64,000 nucleotides of DNA from Torymus aiolomorphi (taxonomy: Eukaryota > Arthropoda > Insecta > Hymenoptera > Torymidae), in assembly GCA_036365515.1 (NCBI GenBank), contig CM070873.1, forward strand, positions 190,272,604 to 190,336,603, written 5' to 3'. The notes below the pieces were generated by a model, which was not told where the DNA came from, ran no database searches, and was given only the letters and a program-made list of their open reading frames with translations. Positions 1 through 13,298 of the stretch are shown here, piece by piece (the first letter of the stretch is position 1; each line of letters opens with the position of its first letter). Made by a program: the position numbers and the translations under genes.

Positions 1-169
1 GAGATATACTGGCTCTAATCATCTTGAAGTGTTGTGTTCCGCTCACTCAAACTGCACTGACTAGTCGTTGATTCCAGACCCCTCTTAAATATACAGCCAG
101 ACAATGCATTGTCACGTATGCCATCTCTCGCGATAAAACGACGTCGATGAGTCTTTGGGTACGCTATCC

Positions 170-480
170 AATTTTAACTTCCTTTCCTCGAGAAAAAATT
201 TTTTCCCTGTGTAATTCAATAGCAAAATAATATGCAGCTGCAACTCGATGTACGTTACATTTTCTCATTAATCAGCAAAATTCCACAGTGTCGTACGATT
301 AAATAAAGGAGAAAAAACAATTTCATCTTCTTTTCCTCGAGACTTTCCTCAAGAAAAAATTTGTTCTCTATGTAATTCAATACTCAAAATAATGTGCAGC
401 TGCAACTCGATGTACGTGACATTTTCTCACTAATCAACAAAATTTCAAAGTGTCGTACGATTAAATAAATAAAGAAGTAA
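170..480. repeat. Short tandem repeat, about 165-bp unit
   Basis: Two adjacent diverged copies of a unit containing GCAGCTGCAACTCGATG followed by a TTTTCTCA/TTAATCA stretch are seen near 231 and 396. A third copy lies at about 1735-1880, and a truncated end occurs just before 4816. No ORF; a non-coding part of a composite repeat. Confidence 0.7.
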
Positions 481-600
481 AAATCGAGGCGTTTCTCATT
501 CGGAAAACATGATGGGACACACGACAAGATATAATTTCGACGTCTGTAAGTTATGACTAATTCGAGGTAAGACGAAATAATTCGACAGCAGAGAGCCCAC

Positions 601-950
601 GTGCGATGAGATCATCCGTGGCAAAGACGAACGGTCGACTGGCTGTCAGTCGCGAATATTGTCTTGTCGCGTGAACATCTCCGTCGCAAAGCATCATGAG
701 TGTATTGTGCGGATTCTGAAGTGCATCGTGTGTCTCTCTTGGGCCCCATACAAATGTTGTGCGTGAGTACGTTATGTAGATAGTGGTTCAATGCAGAAAT
801 TCGGGTACAGTTCCACGAGAGTGTCGCGGAAGTGTAATCTATCATGAAGCGGTCTTATGGGATGTCCATGAGGTTACAGTTATTCCATTTTTTCAAGCCA
901 TGCGCGCGTGAGTAGATACTACACGTGGATGTTGACCACTCGCTGCACGG
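601..950. repeat. Dispersed repeat, copy 1
   Basis: A segment of about 340 bp starting near GATGAGATCATCCGTGGC recurs with about 90% identity by eye at 4816-5160, in the same orientation. In both places the 185-bp tandem array follows. The open frames across it differ between copies and carry no recognisable domain, so it is treated as non-coding. Confidence 0.8.
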
Positions 951-1610
951 TACAGAGAGGCTATACACAAAACGTGTAAAAAACTATAAAAAACCAAAGA
1001 ATCTGAAATTTTTTTTGTGTAGGTACACTTGTTATGGTTCAGAGAGTATATACACAAAAGTTATAAAATACACCATAAAAACTTCATAGACACCCCATAA
1101 GACCATATATTCATGAGTCATATACCATTAGCTTCCAAAATCTGATAAAATATCGAAAACCCGCATGAAACCCCCCCATGAATCTAAAAATTTTTTATGT
1201 AGGTACACTTGCCATGGTGCAGAGGCTATACACAAAAGTTATAAAATACACCATAAAAACACCATAGACATCCCATAAGACCATATATTCATGAATCACA
1301 TACCATTAGTTTCCAAAATCCGATAAAATGTCGAAAACCCCATAAAACCCCACGAATCTAAAAATTTGGTATGTAGGTACACTTGGCATGGTACAGAGAG
1401 GTTATAGGCAAAAGTTATAAAATACACCATAAAAACACCATAATACCACCCCATAAGACCATATATTCATGAATCATTTACTATTAACTTCCAAAATCCG
1501 ATAAAATATCGAAAACCCCATAAAAACCCCATGAATCAGAAAATTTTTTAATCAGAAAATTTTTTATGTAGGTACATTTGCCATGATACAGAGAGAGGCT
1601 ACTTAACTTG
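951..1610. repeat. Tandem array, about 185-bp unit
   Basis: Three to four head-to-tail units each contain ATGTAGGTACACTTG, a CAGAGAGGCTATAC block, CACCATAAAAAC and CCATATATTCATGAATCA. The unit recurs at 5160-5430 after the second copy of the 340-bp repeat, so the two blocks duplicated together. Confidence 0.8.
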
Positions 1611-1869
1611 TCGGGTTGGGGCATGGTCACCCACTATTTCAGTCTTTGTCGAATTCGCAAAGTAATCGCGTGGATAATTCTCGCTCGTTAATGCTGTTTT
1701 CGTCCTTTAAAAATGATTTGCTGGGTAGTGGAGAGCTATAATAATGTGCAGCTGCAACTCGATGTACGTGACATTTTTTCATTAATCAGCAAAATTCCAC
1801 AGTGTGGTACAATTAAATAAAAGAGAAAAACAATTTCAACTTCCTTCTCTCGAGACTTTTCTAGAGAAA

Positions 1870-3260
<1,391 letters not shown>

Positions 3261-3358
3261 AACGGTGAAAAAAAATTTCGAAAAAAAAATGTTCAAGAAG
3301 ATGTTTTAAGGCGATATATCTGTATATTAGTTGATTTTGATCATTTTTGTTTTCGTGG

Positions 3359-3401
<43 letters not shown>

Positions 3402-3769
3402 TGTGTGCGTGTGTATTTGAACTCTTCATATCTCCGAGACGAATCGACCGATTTTCGTCGAGTAAAGCTTATTCTCTTTGTCTCGCGGGAAAAGAAAGGT
3501 ACCCTGATGGATTTGAGTTTCTATTGATTTTTATTTGTTTTATAACCAAAAAACGATTTTGAATTTTTAGTTTTTCTGATTTTTTCATACCTTACAGTCA
3601 TTATTACATAATATAATAAACTTTTCTTGAAAGGTATTTAAATTACCTATATTTTCCTTTTTTAAAATTTAAAATATCTTCACTCTGTCAATTGTTATTA
3701 AGGAAAACTTTTTTATATTTCATAAATTAATTTCTCAAAAAATAATTTATTTATCAACTTGAAATAAAT

Positions 3770-4635
3770 AACCAGTTATTACACTAATTGAAGACTATAT
3801 ATGGTTAAAATTTCAAGAGATTATCTTCATTTGTTTTTTAGAAAAAAAATTATTTTAGAAAAAATTTGCGTTTTCGTTGTCGCACGATAACTAGAGCAAA
3901 AATTATCCAATCGTCCTGAAATTTGGCACAGATGTAGCTTTTATGTACCTTCAGCTCGAGTTCGTTGCCCAAAAAAATCGGTCCATTACGAAAAAAGATA
4001 TTTGAGGTTAAAAATTTTTTAAAAAAATGTTTGACTCACATTTTCTCAGAGATTACTTGATTTAACGATTTAAAATTTTAACCACTTATTAAACTTATAG
4101 AAGACTATATTTGGTTAAAATTTCAAGAGATGATCTTCATTTGTTTTTTAGAAAAGAAGTATTTTAAAAAAAAATTTGCGTTTTCGTTGTCGCACGATAA
4201 CTAGAGCAAAAATTATCCAATCGTCCTGAAATTTGGCAGAGATGTAGCTTTTATATATCTTCAGGTGGAGTTCGTTGCTAAAAAAAATCGGTCCATTACG
4301 AAAAAAGATATTTGAGGTAAAAAATTTTTTTTTTAAATTTTCGAATCACGTTTTCTTAAAAAATACTTGATTTATCGACTTAAAATTTTAACCACTTATT
4401 AAATTCATAGAAGACTATATTTGGTTAAAATTTCAGGAGATTATCTTCATTTGTTTTTTAGAAAAAAATTATTTTAGAAAAAATTTGCGTTTTCATTGTC
4501 GCACGATAACAGGAGCAAAAATTACCCAATCCCAATCCCAATGAAATTTGGAACAGATGTAGCTTTTATATATCTTCAGGTGGAGTTCGTTGCTCAAAAA
4601 AATCGGTCCATTACGAAAAAAGATATAACGCACAG
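3770..4635. repeat. Tandem array, 310-bp unit, three copies
   Basis: The anchor GAAGACTATAT occurs at about 3790, 4100 and 4410. Each is followed by a conserved GTTTTCGTTGTCGCACGATA segment and by TCGGTCCATTACGAAAAA. The unit contains the TTTGAGGTTA motif also seen in the 45.8-47.2 kb repeat, so the two may be distant relatives. Confidence 0.8.
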
Positions 4636-4815
4636 TTTAAGCTGAATCCGGACCCATGACCCTCTCCTAGTTAGTCTAACCGTACAAGATAAAGTATTAA
4701 ATTTTAAATATTAGAAGTAAAAATTAATTAAAGGGATCAATAAAGTAAGTTTGAGGAAGCTACGTGCCAATGAATTGGCAGCGGTTTTTCATATGTAATT
4801 TAATAGTCAAAATAA

Positions 4816-5430
4816 TGTGGATGAGATCATCCGTGGCAAAGATGAACTGTCAACCAGCTGTCAGTCGCGAATATTGTCTTGTCGCGTGAACATCTCCGTC
4901 GCAAAGTATCATGAGTGTATTTTGCGGATTGTGAAGTGCGTCGTGTGTCTCTCTTGTGTCCCATACAAATGTTGTGTGCGAGAAAGTTATGTAGATAGTG
5001 GTTCAATCCAGAAATTCGGGTGTACAGTTCCATCAGAGTGTCGTGGAAGTGTGATCTATGATGAAGTGGTTTTATGAGATGTCCATGAGGTAACGGGTAT
5101 TTCATTTTTTCAAGCCGTGCGCGCGTGATTAGATACTGTGCGTGGATATTGCCCGCTCACTGCATAGTACGGAGAGGCTATACACAAACGTTATAAAAGA
5201 CATCATAAAAACACCATAGACACCCCATAAGACCATATATTCATGAATCATGTACTATTAGCTTCCAAAATCCGATAAAATATCGAAAACCCCATAAAAA
5301 CCCCATGAATCTGAAAAATTTTTTATGTAGGTACACTTGCCATGGTGCAGAGAGGTTATACGCAAAAGTTATAAAATACACCATCAAAACCCCATGGATA
5401 CCTCATAAGACCATATATTCATGAATCGTG
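4816..5430. repeat. Second copy of the 0.6-1.6 kb repeat block
   Basis: Repeats the 340-bp segment of 601-950 (4816-5160), followed by about 1.5 units of the 185-bp array (5160-5430). It ends in a CT microsatellite at 5430-5514. Confidence 0.8.
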
Positions 5431-5435
5431 TATCA

Positions 5436-5514
<79 letters not shown>
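5430..5514. repeat. CT microsatellite
   Basis: Uninterrupted CT array. Ser-Leu or Glu-Arg repeat ORFs across it are artefacts. Confidence 0.95.
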
Positions 5515-5516
<2 letters not shown>

Positions 5517-5545
5517 TCCCCCCCCTTCTCTTTCTCACACACACA

Positions 5546-5853
5546 CACTGAAAAAAATTCGGCGCGCCTCCTAACCTTCAAATGGGGTAGCAGCAGTACC
5601 GCTATTCAGGGTAGTGTGCGCGCCGAATACGCGCAACTGTTGTACTTTCCACACGCTGTCTGCGAGATTAGATGGCGCGCCGACAGGCTGGCACTGTGGC
5701 TATACCGAATAAGAGTAGCTCCTACTCTTACAAGAGTACCAGCTACTCTTTTAGGAGTAGCAGTTACTCCGATGGAAAGTTTAGCCACTAATCCCTAAAA
5801 TTGGCGCTGCATATACACCTGAAGAGTAGGTGGATGCCAAATTTTTTTCAGTG
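5546..5853. mobile_element. MITE, 308 bp, CACTGAAAAAAATT ends
   Basis: The left end CACTGAAAAAAATTCGGC and the reverse complement of the right end CACTGAAAAAAATTTGGC agree at 17 of 18 bases, with weaker pairing continuing inward. The interior is GC-richer than its surroundings and contains short inverted ACTCCT/AGGAGT runs near 5710-5770. No transposase. Both flanks are CA/CT microsatellites, so the target duplication cannot be read. Confidence 0.6.
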
Positions 5854-5869
5854 CACGTGTGCGTCGCAT

Positions 5870-5993
<124 letters not shown>

Positions 5994-6124
5994 GGTCTCT
6001 CACACACACGTGTGCGTTGTGTTCTCTCTGTATATCTCTCTCTGCCTCTCTTTCACACACACACACGCACGCACGCACGCACGCACGCACACACGCGCGT
6101 ATGCATCGCGCTTATCCCAGCGCT

Positions 6125-6225
6125 ATGCGTCGTCATGCATTCTTGACCTTGACCACTGGCGCCTGTGGTTGAGGTCAGGTTTGTTGTGACGGCCCATAGC
6201 GCGGGATATACTACTTGTATAGAAA
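6125..6225. repeat. Short dispersed repeat with CGCGCTATG/TATACTAC end, copy 1
   Basis: Contains GACCTTGACC, GGCGCCTGTGGTT and, at the end, CATAGCGCGGGATATACTAC. Copies lie at 37690-37775 in the same orientation and 18924-19010 in the opposite orientation. In all three the inner side abuts a CA/GT-rich microsatellite. Confidence 0.65.
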
Positions 6226-6470
6226 CATCTTGTTTACCATGCACTTTCAAATAATTAATATGGAATTGATTCCGCTGACAAGAACAATTTTCTGAAATAT
6301 TAATTTGATACGTAATAAAATTCCTATTTTAATCTGTGATAGTTTGATTACTTACTGTCCGCAAAGTGGACTTAGAATCTCTCAAATCTTTTTCGAACTT
6401 TTCAGACTCTTTTATTGTTTTAAGAGGTATACAATACAAGTATTTTTCAGATAAATGTTTGCAGTTAGAT
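6226..6470. other. No feature seen
   Basis: AT-rich sequence without a convincing ORF, repeat or RNA gene. Confidence 0.5.
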
Positions 6471-6477
6471 ATGTCTG

Positions 6478-7475
6478 AATCCATCTCAAATCAGGTGGTC
6501 CGCGTATGCCTATGTCAACGATCATTTTGAAATTAAAGTATTTATGTTCTTCTCCAAAAATTATTCGCCACCTATTTTTTTATTTTTTGTTGCATCAAAA
6601 TTTCATACGTTCAGCGATGCTGAAAAATTCCAAGAAAATTCTTACTCAGAAAAAAATGTGTTCAATGTCTGTTTCAAACAGCTACTGTTCCACCAGTTTC
6701 TTAAGCTTTTAAACATGTAACACATAATTTCACTCAGTTTTTAGCCCTCTTTCACGTCCTTTATGATATTTGAAAAAAAAAAATGCACAAGTTATGCACT
6801 TTTTACTGAAAAAGAGACTTTTTAGAAAAATGAATTTTTTTTGAAAATGTGGTTTTTTTGCTCACTCTTTTTGTTGTAATAGAGGACGTAAATATGTATT
6901 TGGACGTATATGTGAGATTCACTGGTTTTGAACTGGAAAAGCGATTACTAATGAGATAAACCAACAACTAATTTTTCGCGCTTAACGCTTATATATGCAA
7001 TGATATAATCGTAAATATAAAGGTTTTTATCTGTGTGCGTACGTAAGTAATACACAGGTACACATAAGCACGCAGTATGTACAAAATTCGTGCACGTATA
7101 CACGCACCTACTTGTATGCATTTATACGTTTTACGCTCCATGATTTTTTTTTTAAGTTTGTCTTTCAAATTTTTCATTTTTTTAACTAGCTTTGTTTTTC
7201 TGTTTCGTTATTCTTACTTCAGTAGGTGGACAATCATCGGCCTTTGCTGTAAAACAATGTACTATATCATTACATGTTTCTTCAATCCAATGAGTTTTTT
7301 GAATTCCATGATACTTAGGAGTAGTAAGCAAATTAACATTTTTTACTTTTCTAAATTGTTCTACGTCAAAGTATTGTAAATGTATTATTTTAATTGAATA
7401 TGTATATTTTTGAACGTGCTCTATAAAATCATTAGCATTTTGAATGGATTCTTCATGGGGCTCTCGAAGATCATT
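6478..7475 (-). mobile_element. Truncated end of an unclassified DDE DNA transposon
   Basis: On the minus strand, 7475-7182 encodes the last 90 or so residues of the transposase that is also found at 40587-40913 (shared LREP.ESIQNAN and RKVKNV blocks). It is followed by a terminal region of about 600 bp (7180-6478), which also forms both ends of the 38.05-41.53 kb element and is seen again at 47220-47563. The terminal sequence at 6478 is TGAATCCATCTCA, one base from the intact copies. The 5' two-thirds of the element is missing, and the transposase is fused directly to Gypsy reverse transcriptase sequence at about 7475. Confidence 0.75.
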
Positions 7476-7975
7476 CAAAAGTGCCGTAGCATTGTATAAT
7501 CCAAAAGCCATAACGACAAAATGCCACAAACCATCACAAATTGAAAAAGCTGTCTTTTCTCTATCTTCTAGGCGAATCTTAACCTGCCAACACTCGCCTT
7601 TAAGATCTAGAGCCGAGAACCAAGACTTACCAGCTAACCTATCTAGAGTTCGGTCAATCCTAGATAACGGATATGAATCTATAATCGTCCTGTCATTCAA
7701 TTTTCGGAAATCTACACAAAATCTTCAAGTCTCATCCTTTTTCTGTTTCAACACTACTGGAGAACACCAAGAACCAGAAGGTTCTTCGATAACCCCTTGT
7801 TTTTGCATGTCATTAATCATCTGATTAATCTGTGTTTGTAAATGAAAAGGAAGAGGACGAACCGGTTGTTTGATAGGACGAGGATCACTAAGTTCAATTT
7901 TGTGCTCAACGAGATTACACTTCCCTGCAACATCATCATCTTCGAAAATATCCTGGAAATGAACTAAAAGCTGGT
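7476..7975 (-). pseudogene. pol: Ty3/Gypsy reverse transcriptase fragment
   Basis: The minus-strand frame shows the N-terminal half of a Ty3/Gypsy reverse transcriptase. A GVIEEPSGSW.SPVV block comes first, then RFCVDFRKLND, then DSYPLSRID with WFSALDLK (the first catalytic Asp region), and a GLYNAT block. An in-frame TGA interrupts it just before RFCVDF. The palm domain with the YxDD box is absent because the sequence switches to a DDE transposon fragment near 7475. Upstream on the same strand lie the protease and gag remains of the same element. It would have copied RNA into cDNA; here it is dead. Confidence 0.85.
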
Positions 7976-8059
7976 AAAATTCTCTTTCTGTGGCGAATCT
8001 AAACTTCGGAAATTATCTTCGAAGACATCTTTTAACAAATCTGGTAATTCCTTAGCCCA

Positions 8060-8330
8060 CTACATAATTCTACAACATTTCCGTTCGTCAGTATTACTGT
8101 CAACTGTGCTTGCGTTATTTTGGAAAATTTTGTTTATTGACTTTGTAATTCCAGTTTTACTCAAGAAATCACACCCAAGTATACAATCGTCAGCAATATC
8201 TGCAACAAAAATGATCATGTGAACTGAATGCTCGCCTAAACCAATTCGAACAACGGTTTTAAAATTGACAGGAACATCTTCACCAGTGGGATATTTCAAA
8301 TTTGGTCCATCAAGGAGAATCTATTTTCAA
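8060..8330 (-). pseudogene. Ty3/Gypsy aspartic protease remnant
   Basis: The minus-strand reading frame contains a CILGCDFLSKTG block, the C-terminal hallmark (ILGxDFL) of Ty3/Gypsy retropepsins. The upstream part, where the catalytic DTG/DSG triad should be, is disrupted around 8296-8330 by a frameshift and no triad is visible. It lies between the gag remains (8473-9201) and the reverse transcriptase (7476-7975), in the expected gag-PR-RT order. The gap 7976-8059 continues the broken pol region. Confidence 0.65.
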
Positions 8331-8472
8331 AATACATGAGTTCTTATCTACACTGCCATCAAACTGGAAAGTCTTTAAATTTCGAAGAACCCTACACACA
8401 CGTATGTTCGAATAATCAACAGCATTGTCATTAGAATCTTTTTCATTGAATGTCAAACTCGCTTCTGAAATT

Positions 8473-9201
8473 TTAACACGATTTAGTTTTCTTGATGCGG
8501 ACATTGTGAACGAGTATGACTGTTTTATGACAATTCCAACATTCAAGGTTATTCAACCATTCTTGATGATTGAATGGTCGATCCTGTTTTTTAGCGTCTT
8601 TTCCATTATTGTGATTATTTTTTCTTAAAAAATTTTTATTGTTTTGACAATTTCTCGAATTTTGCGAAATTGAATACCTATTATATTCTTTAATCGATTT
8701 TACTTCTACGCGCGCAAAAGCCATTTTTAAAGAAGTGATTCGTTCTAGTTGAAGAATTTCCCTGATTCCTGTATGATAAATGACGATAATGAACTGAGTA
8801 CATGCTATCTTATCTCATACCTCTATAGAACACTCAGTATACGCTAATGTTGCTAGCTTTTCTACATCAGCTGCTAACGTTAGAAGGTCCTCTCCAGGTT
8901 TTTGTCTCTTATTTTGAAACAAAGAATAATTATTCGCTCCCGAATTTTCCCTGAAGTCTGCCTCTAACTTTTCTAATAACCATGTTAGATTTAAAGTCTC
9001 AGTATCTTTAAAATTACTCAACACGATTTTCGCTTTATCGTGCAAAGAAGCAGCTAAAGCAATCATCTTTTTGTTATCATTCCGATTATTTGCCCTTGCA
9101 ATTAAATTGATCTGATTTAAATACTCAGATAAAGAAACTATACCGTCATAAATATCGGGTTTGAGATTATTACCCAACTCCAAAACGACAGGTGTAACCA
9201 T
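8473..9201 (-). pseudogene. gag: Ty3/Gypsy gag (capsid and nucleocapsid) remnant
   Basis: Two minus-strand frames (9201-8815 and 8724-8473) resemble an insect Gypsy Gag. An alpha-helical capsid-like segment contains YLNQINLIAR, LAASLHDKAK and EDLLTLAADVEKLA. It is followed by an Asn-rich linker and a zinc-knuckle-like stretch WNCHK beginning at about residue 61 of the second piece, where a full CCHC is no longer present. The two pieces are out of frame. Gag would form the particle and bind genomic RNA. A coiled-coil region at 9330-9760 probably belongs to its N-terminus. Confidence 0.75.
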
Positions 9202-9329
9202 ATTTGAGCTATCTCCTAACCTAATCTGTTCTGTATTTCAGTTATTTGTGTTTATGGTTTTAGTTATTGTCGCTGTTGTTTGTGTATTTAAAAGAGAAAT
9301 CTGACTTATCTGGTTAAATTGTTATGGAA

Positions 9330-9760
9330 ACCGGGTAAACTCTGGGCAAAGAGACTGTTGCTCTGCCTGAAGTTTTCCGATGGCACGTTGATGCTCGGTC
9401 ACCTCTCCGCTACGCACACGCAGCTCCGCCCTAAGGCTCTATTTTTCAGCGTTGCGATGTTGTAGTGTTGTTTCTGGTTCCTGTCGAACTCGACGCTCGA
9501 TCTCATAATCGGCTCGCAGTTCTTCTAATCCGTTGTTGGTAAACGTCTATTTGGCTCTTCGCTTCATTAAACTTCAGCAATGCTTCACGAAGAGCAGGTT
9601 GGGACGCTGCCACCGTCGATGAGTTATCAGTCATCGGACGTGAATTGCTTTCCGCCAAGCGTTTATCGTCAGGCGAATTTTCTAGATCGACAAAAATTGC
9701 ATCAGTATATGTAAGGTTAACAGTACCTGGATTGTCAACATATTCAGTAGCGTCCCTTTC
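9330..9760 (-). pseudogene. N-terminal coiled-coil region of the same Gypsy element
   Basis: Translating the minus strand gives an acidic segment, then a Gln/Glu/Arg-rich helical stretch including LREALLKFNEAKSQ and GLEELRADYEIERRV. After another shift it continues with LRAELRVRSGEVTEHQR and LQAEQQ. The heptad-like charge pattern suggests a coiled coil. It sits immediately upstream of gag on the same strand and is broken by at least two frame changes. No family match is certain. Confidence 0.5.
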
Positions 9761-9849
9761 TTCTTAGTTGAAGTGGTTAGCAGTAGCTTCGGTTGCGGTC
9801 TGTGCTCTGGTCTTGAACATTGACTTGACTGGTGTGCATCGCATGTCTT

Positions 9850-10425
9850 TTCGTAATTTCAGACGAACCCCCAAAATGTACAGTATTACTACAGCTGCAG
9901 AGGGGCTGCAACGCCAGGGACATTACAGACGCAGTTGCAGCAGCGATGAGTACGGAATCTACAGTCTTGCAGCTCTCATCACAAGTAGCACTCGACGTAA
10001 GAGACATGGATCTAGACACAACCGCGGGCGAAGTACAGAAGGTGCTTGCTGAAGTTGCTGGGGTTCCAGTAGAAGCACTAAAGGTGAAGGCAGTGCGCTC
10101 CGCGTATGGCGGCATGTAGATGGTAATCGTGACAATGCCACGTGCGAATGCATAGTGAATCATCAAGAGCGGGAAGATAAGGGTCGGCTGGGTTATAGCC
10201 AGAATACGAGAAAAGATCACGGCCCCGAGGTATTTCAGATGCTTAGCTTTTGGGTACCACTCGCACAACTGCGATAAAGGGTACATCGTGACGAAGCCGT
10301 ACTTCCTACGTGGGTCCTTGGTCCATTTTGCCGAGACCTGCGAGAACGAACCAAAGTGCAGCCAGTGCGGGGCGATATGAGTCGACCACAGACATCGACC
10401 TGAGAACGCAAACTGCACAGCCCTG
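9850..10425 (+). pseudogene. R1-clade LINE ORF1 (Gag-like) fragment
   Basis: The plus strand reads through a segment ending LKVKAVRSAYGGM, two or more nonsense codons, then KIRVGWVIARIREK. This is followed by a zinc-knuckle-like FRCLAFGYHSHNC and a second CENEPKCSQCG. This order (VRSAYGG, KIRVGW, then tandem CCHC) is typical of ORF1 of R1/TRAS-like non-LTR retrotransposons, an RNA-binding protein. One knuckle Cys and its His are Tyr here. No reverse transcriptase follows; Helitron sequence begins near 10540. Confidence 0.75.
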
Positions 10426-10539
10426 GTGAAGGCGAAGGAGAGAAGATTGGAATTTAAGTGATATCGATGTGCCTATAGAAAAAGAAAATCACTATACTGT
10501 CAGTTTTACGTCGTTGTTAAGTAAACAAAGATAAATTTT

Positions 10540-11304
10540 TGATGTGATAATGAATAGTTTGAACGTCGTTAATAATTATACGAATAATAATAACAATACA
10601 TGATTCTTTATTTATGGACCTGGTGGTAGCGGTAAAAGTTATATATATGGGGCGTTTCACGTCAACTGTCCCAGCGCGCGGCGCGCGAGCACCAAAATCT
10701 GCTATTTCTAACTCATGTTTATGATACTAAAAAGTACTTTAAAAAATTGTTTGATATGCGTTTTCGACGTATTTTTTCCTCAGCTTTCCAATGATGTTGG
10801 TAATTTTTTCAAAATTTTCCATTTTCATCTTCAAAAACTCTTTTGCATTCTATTTCTCGCAAAAAACATCTCGGGCACTTTTTGGAAAATATCCTTTCCT
10901 ATGTCAAAAATGCTCAGCTTTCGATCTAGAGGGTCAAAAAAAATATTAAAAATACACTTTTTGAGATATAACATGTTTTGTACTTTTTGAAGGTGAAAAT
11001 TGAAAATTTCGGAAAAACTGCTTACGCCATTGGAAAGCTGAGGAAAAAATACGTCGAAACGCTTATCAAACAATTTTTTTAAATATATTTTAGTATCATA
11101 AACGTAAGTTAGATATAGCACGATGTGGGGCTCCAGCGGCACGCGCTGGGACAGTTGACGTGAAACGCCTTATATATTGAATTCAATTATTACCCAATTA
11201 AATCGAAAAAAAAAATTTTGTTATTGCCTGTAGCCTGGACAGGCATAGCCGCGAAATTTATTAATAAATGGTAGAACATTACATGTAGCTTTTAAATTAG
11301 CGCT
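10540..11304 (+). pseudogene. Helitron Pif1-like helicase fragment, split by a MITE
   Basis: Before the MITE (10612-10650) the plus strand encodes FFIYGPGGSGKS, the Walker A loop of Pif1-family helicases as found in Helitrons. After the MITE (11170-11304) the reading resumes with NSIITQLNRK. Frame changes follow, then VAWTGIAAKFI and GRTLHVAFKL, the next conserved Pif1 motifs. The fragment is cut at 11304 by a Gypsy LTR. At least two frameshifts are present. Confidence 0.8.
10651..11169. mobile_element. Palindromic MITE, 519 bp
   Basis: The ends GGCGTTTCACGTCAACTGTC and the inverted GACAGTTGACGTGAAACGCC match perfectly. Beyond them the arms stay complementary for about 200 bp: TTTATGATACTAAAA, GATATGCG..CGACGTATTTTTTCCTCAGC and CCAATG on the left pair with their inverses on the right. 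The flanks carry TTATATAT on both sides, offset by 4 bp on the left, which could be a target duplication. No transposase. Inserted in the Helitron helicase fragment. Confidence 0.85.
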
Positions 11305-12372
11305 TGTAACGCGTGCGCGAGGTAGGTAATTCGAGATTCGAATTACCCGCGCCGAGCAGGCATGCTCACCGGGGGCGCGAGCGCGCGAGCATCCTGATCA
11401 GATTAGAACGGTCTCGCGACGCGTAATATGCCGCGTCGCGTACCCGCGAAGCTGCTACGGCTTTATGCGAATCACAGCAGCCATCTTCGTGTCTGCCATC
11501 GTGCCGAGAACTTCTCTCCAGCGTGTCTCTCAAAAGTTAGCTCGTCCGTGCCGTCCTAGCTTTTTATAGTTACCGCGAGTGTAGTGGAGGCACCGGGTGT
11601 GTACGTGCGAAAGAGAGACAGAGAGAGCGATCCCGAGCCGCGTGAGCTGCACGAGACTGCGAGCGAGGAGCCGGCAGCCAGCCCGCCTGCGGACTCAATA
11701 CAGCGAGCAAGAGAGAGAGAGAAAGAGAGCGCAACTGCTGTGCGAGCGACAGAGAGCGAGAGAGAGCCGAGTGCACCGGCTGCTCCTTCTTAACGTAAGT
11801 TTTCTACTCTCCTCTCGCGGGTTTATTGTAAAGGCTCGCACGGACATCGCCCCGTGCAAGCTTTCTGTGCCGTGTACGAGCGGGTGCGTGTCAGCCCGCC
11901 GTACTTTAACACCGCGCGCGAGATTAGCAGCTTCGCCGCGCGCCGTATCGTTCGCGCGTTTGAATATTAATGGTCGCGCGCGAACTAACTCATAATTGTT
12001 TAACAAGCACGTGCGTTGTGCATGTAATCGTTATTGATTTTAATATACTGTGATATCTAGTTACTCGTCGCGTTGTTCATTACAACCTGTCCTTCTCCCG
12101 GATACCGCCGCCTCCGCGGGAAAACGACTCCGCCGGCCGTTTTCATATCTGAGCGTAGCGGCCGCGCGCTTTACTCTTCGAGCGCGCGCTTTTCACTCAG
12201 CCATCCAATTAGTTGGAAAGCGAAGTTCGCGTGCGATCTTCGCGTTGTTTTCGGGATTCCAGGAGCAGATCCCCGGGCAAGTCATTTTAGTCTGACATCC
12301 GCGGCACCGTGTTTTAGGGCATCACTGGCCTGTGGCTTGTTGGGATTTTCCCCCACTAGCCATCCCGTTACA
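11305..12372 (+). repeat. Ty3/Gypsy LTR, 1068 bp, followed by a primer-binding site
   Basis: Starts TGTAACGCG and ends CCCGTTACA, inverted TGTAAC/GTTACA tips. After AC comes TGGCGCCACAACG, the usual look of a tRNA primer-binding site directly after a 5' LTR. The first 385 bp or so match, in inverse orientation, the LTR at 58366-58767 of the 59-64 kb Gypsy element, so both belong to one family. Purine-rich GAGAGAGA stretches occur at 11605-11765. The LTR is inserted in the Helitron fragment. Confidence 0.85.

Positions 12373-13298
<926 letters not shown>

Noticed and set aside
9777..10418. 213-codon minus-strand ORF
   Set aside because: Shadow of the plus-strand R1-like ORF1, which has zinc-knuckle and VRSAYGG motifs.
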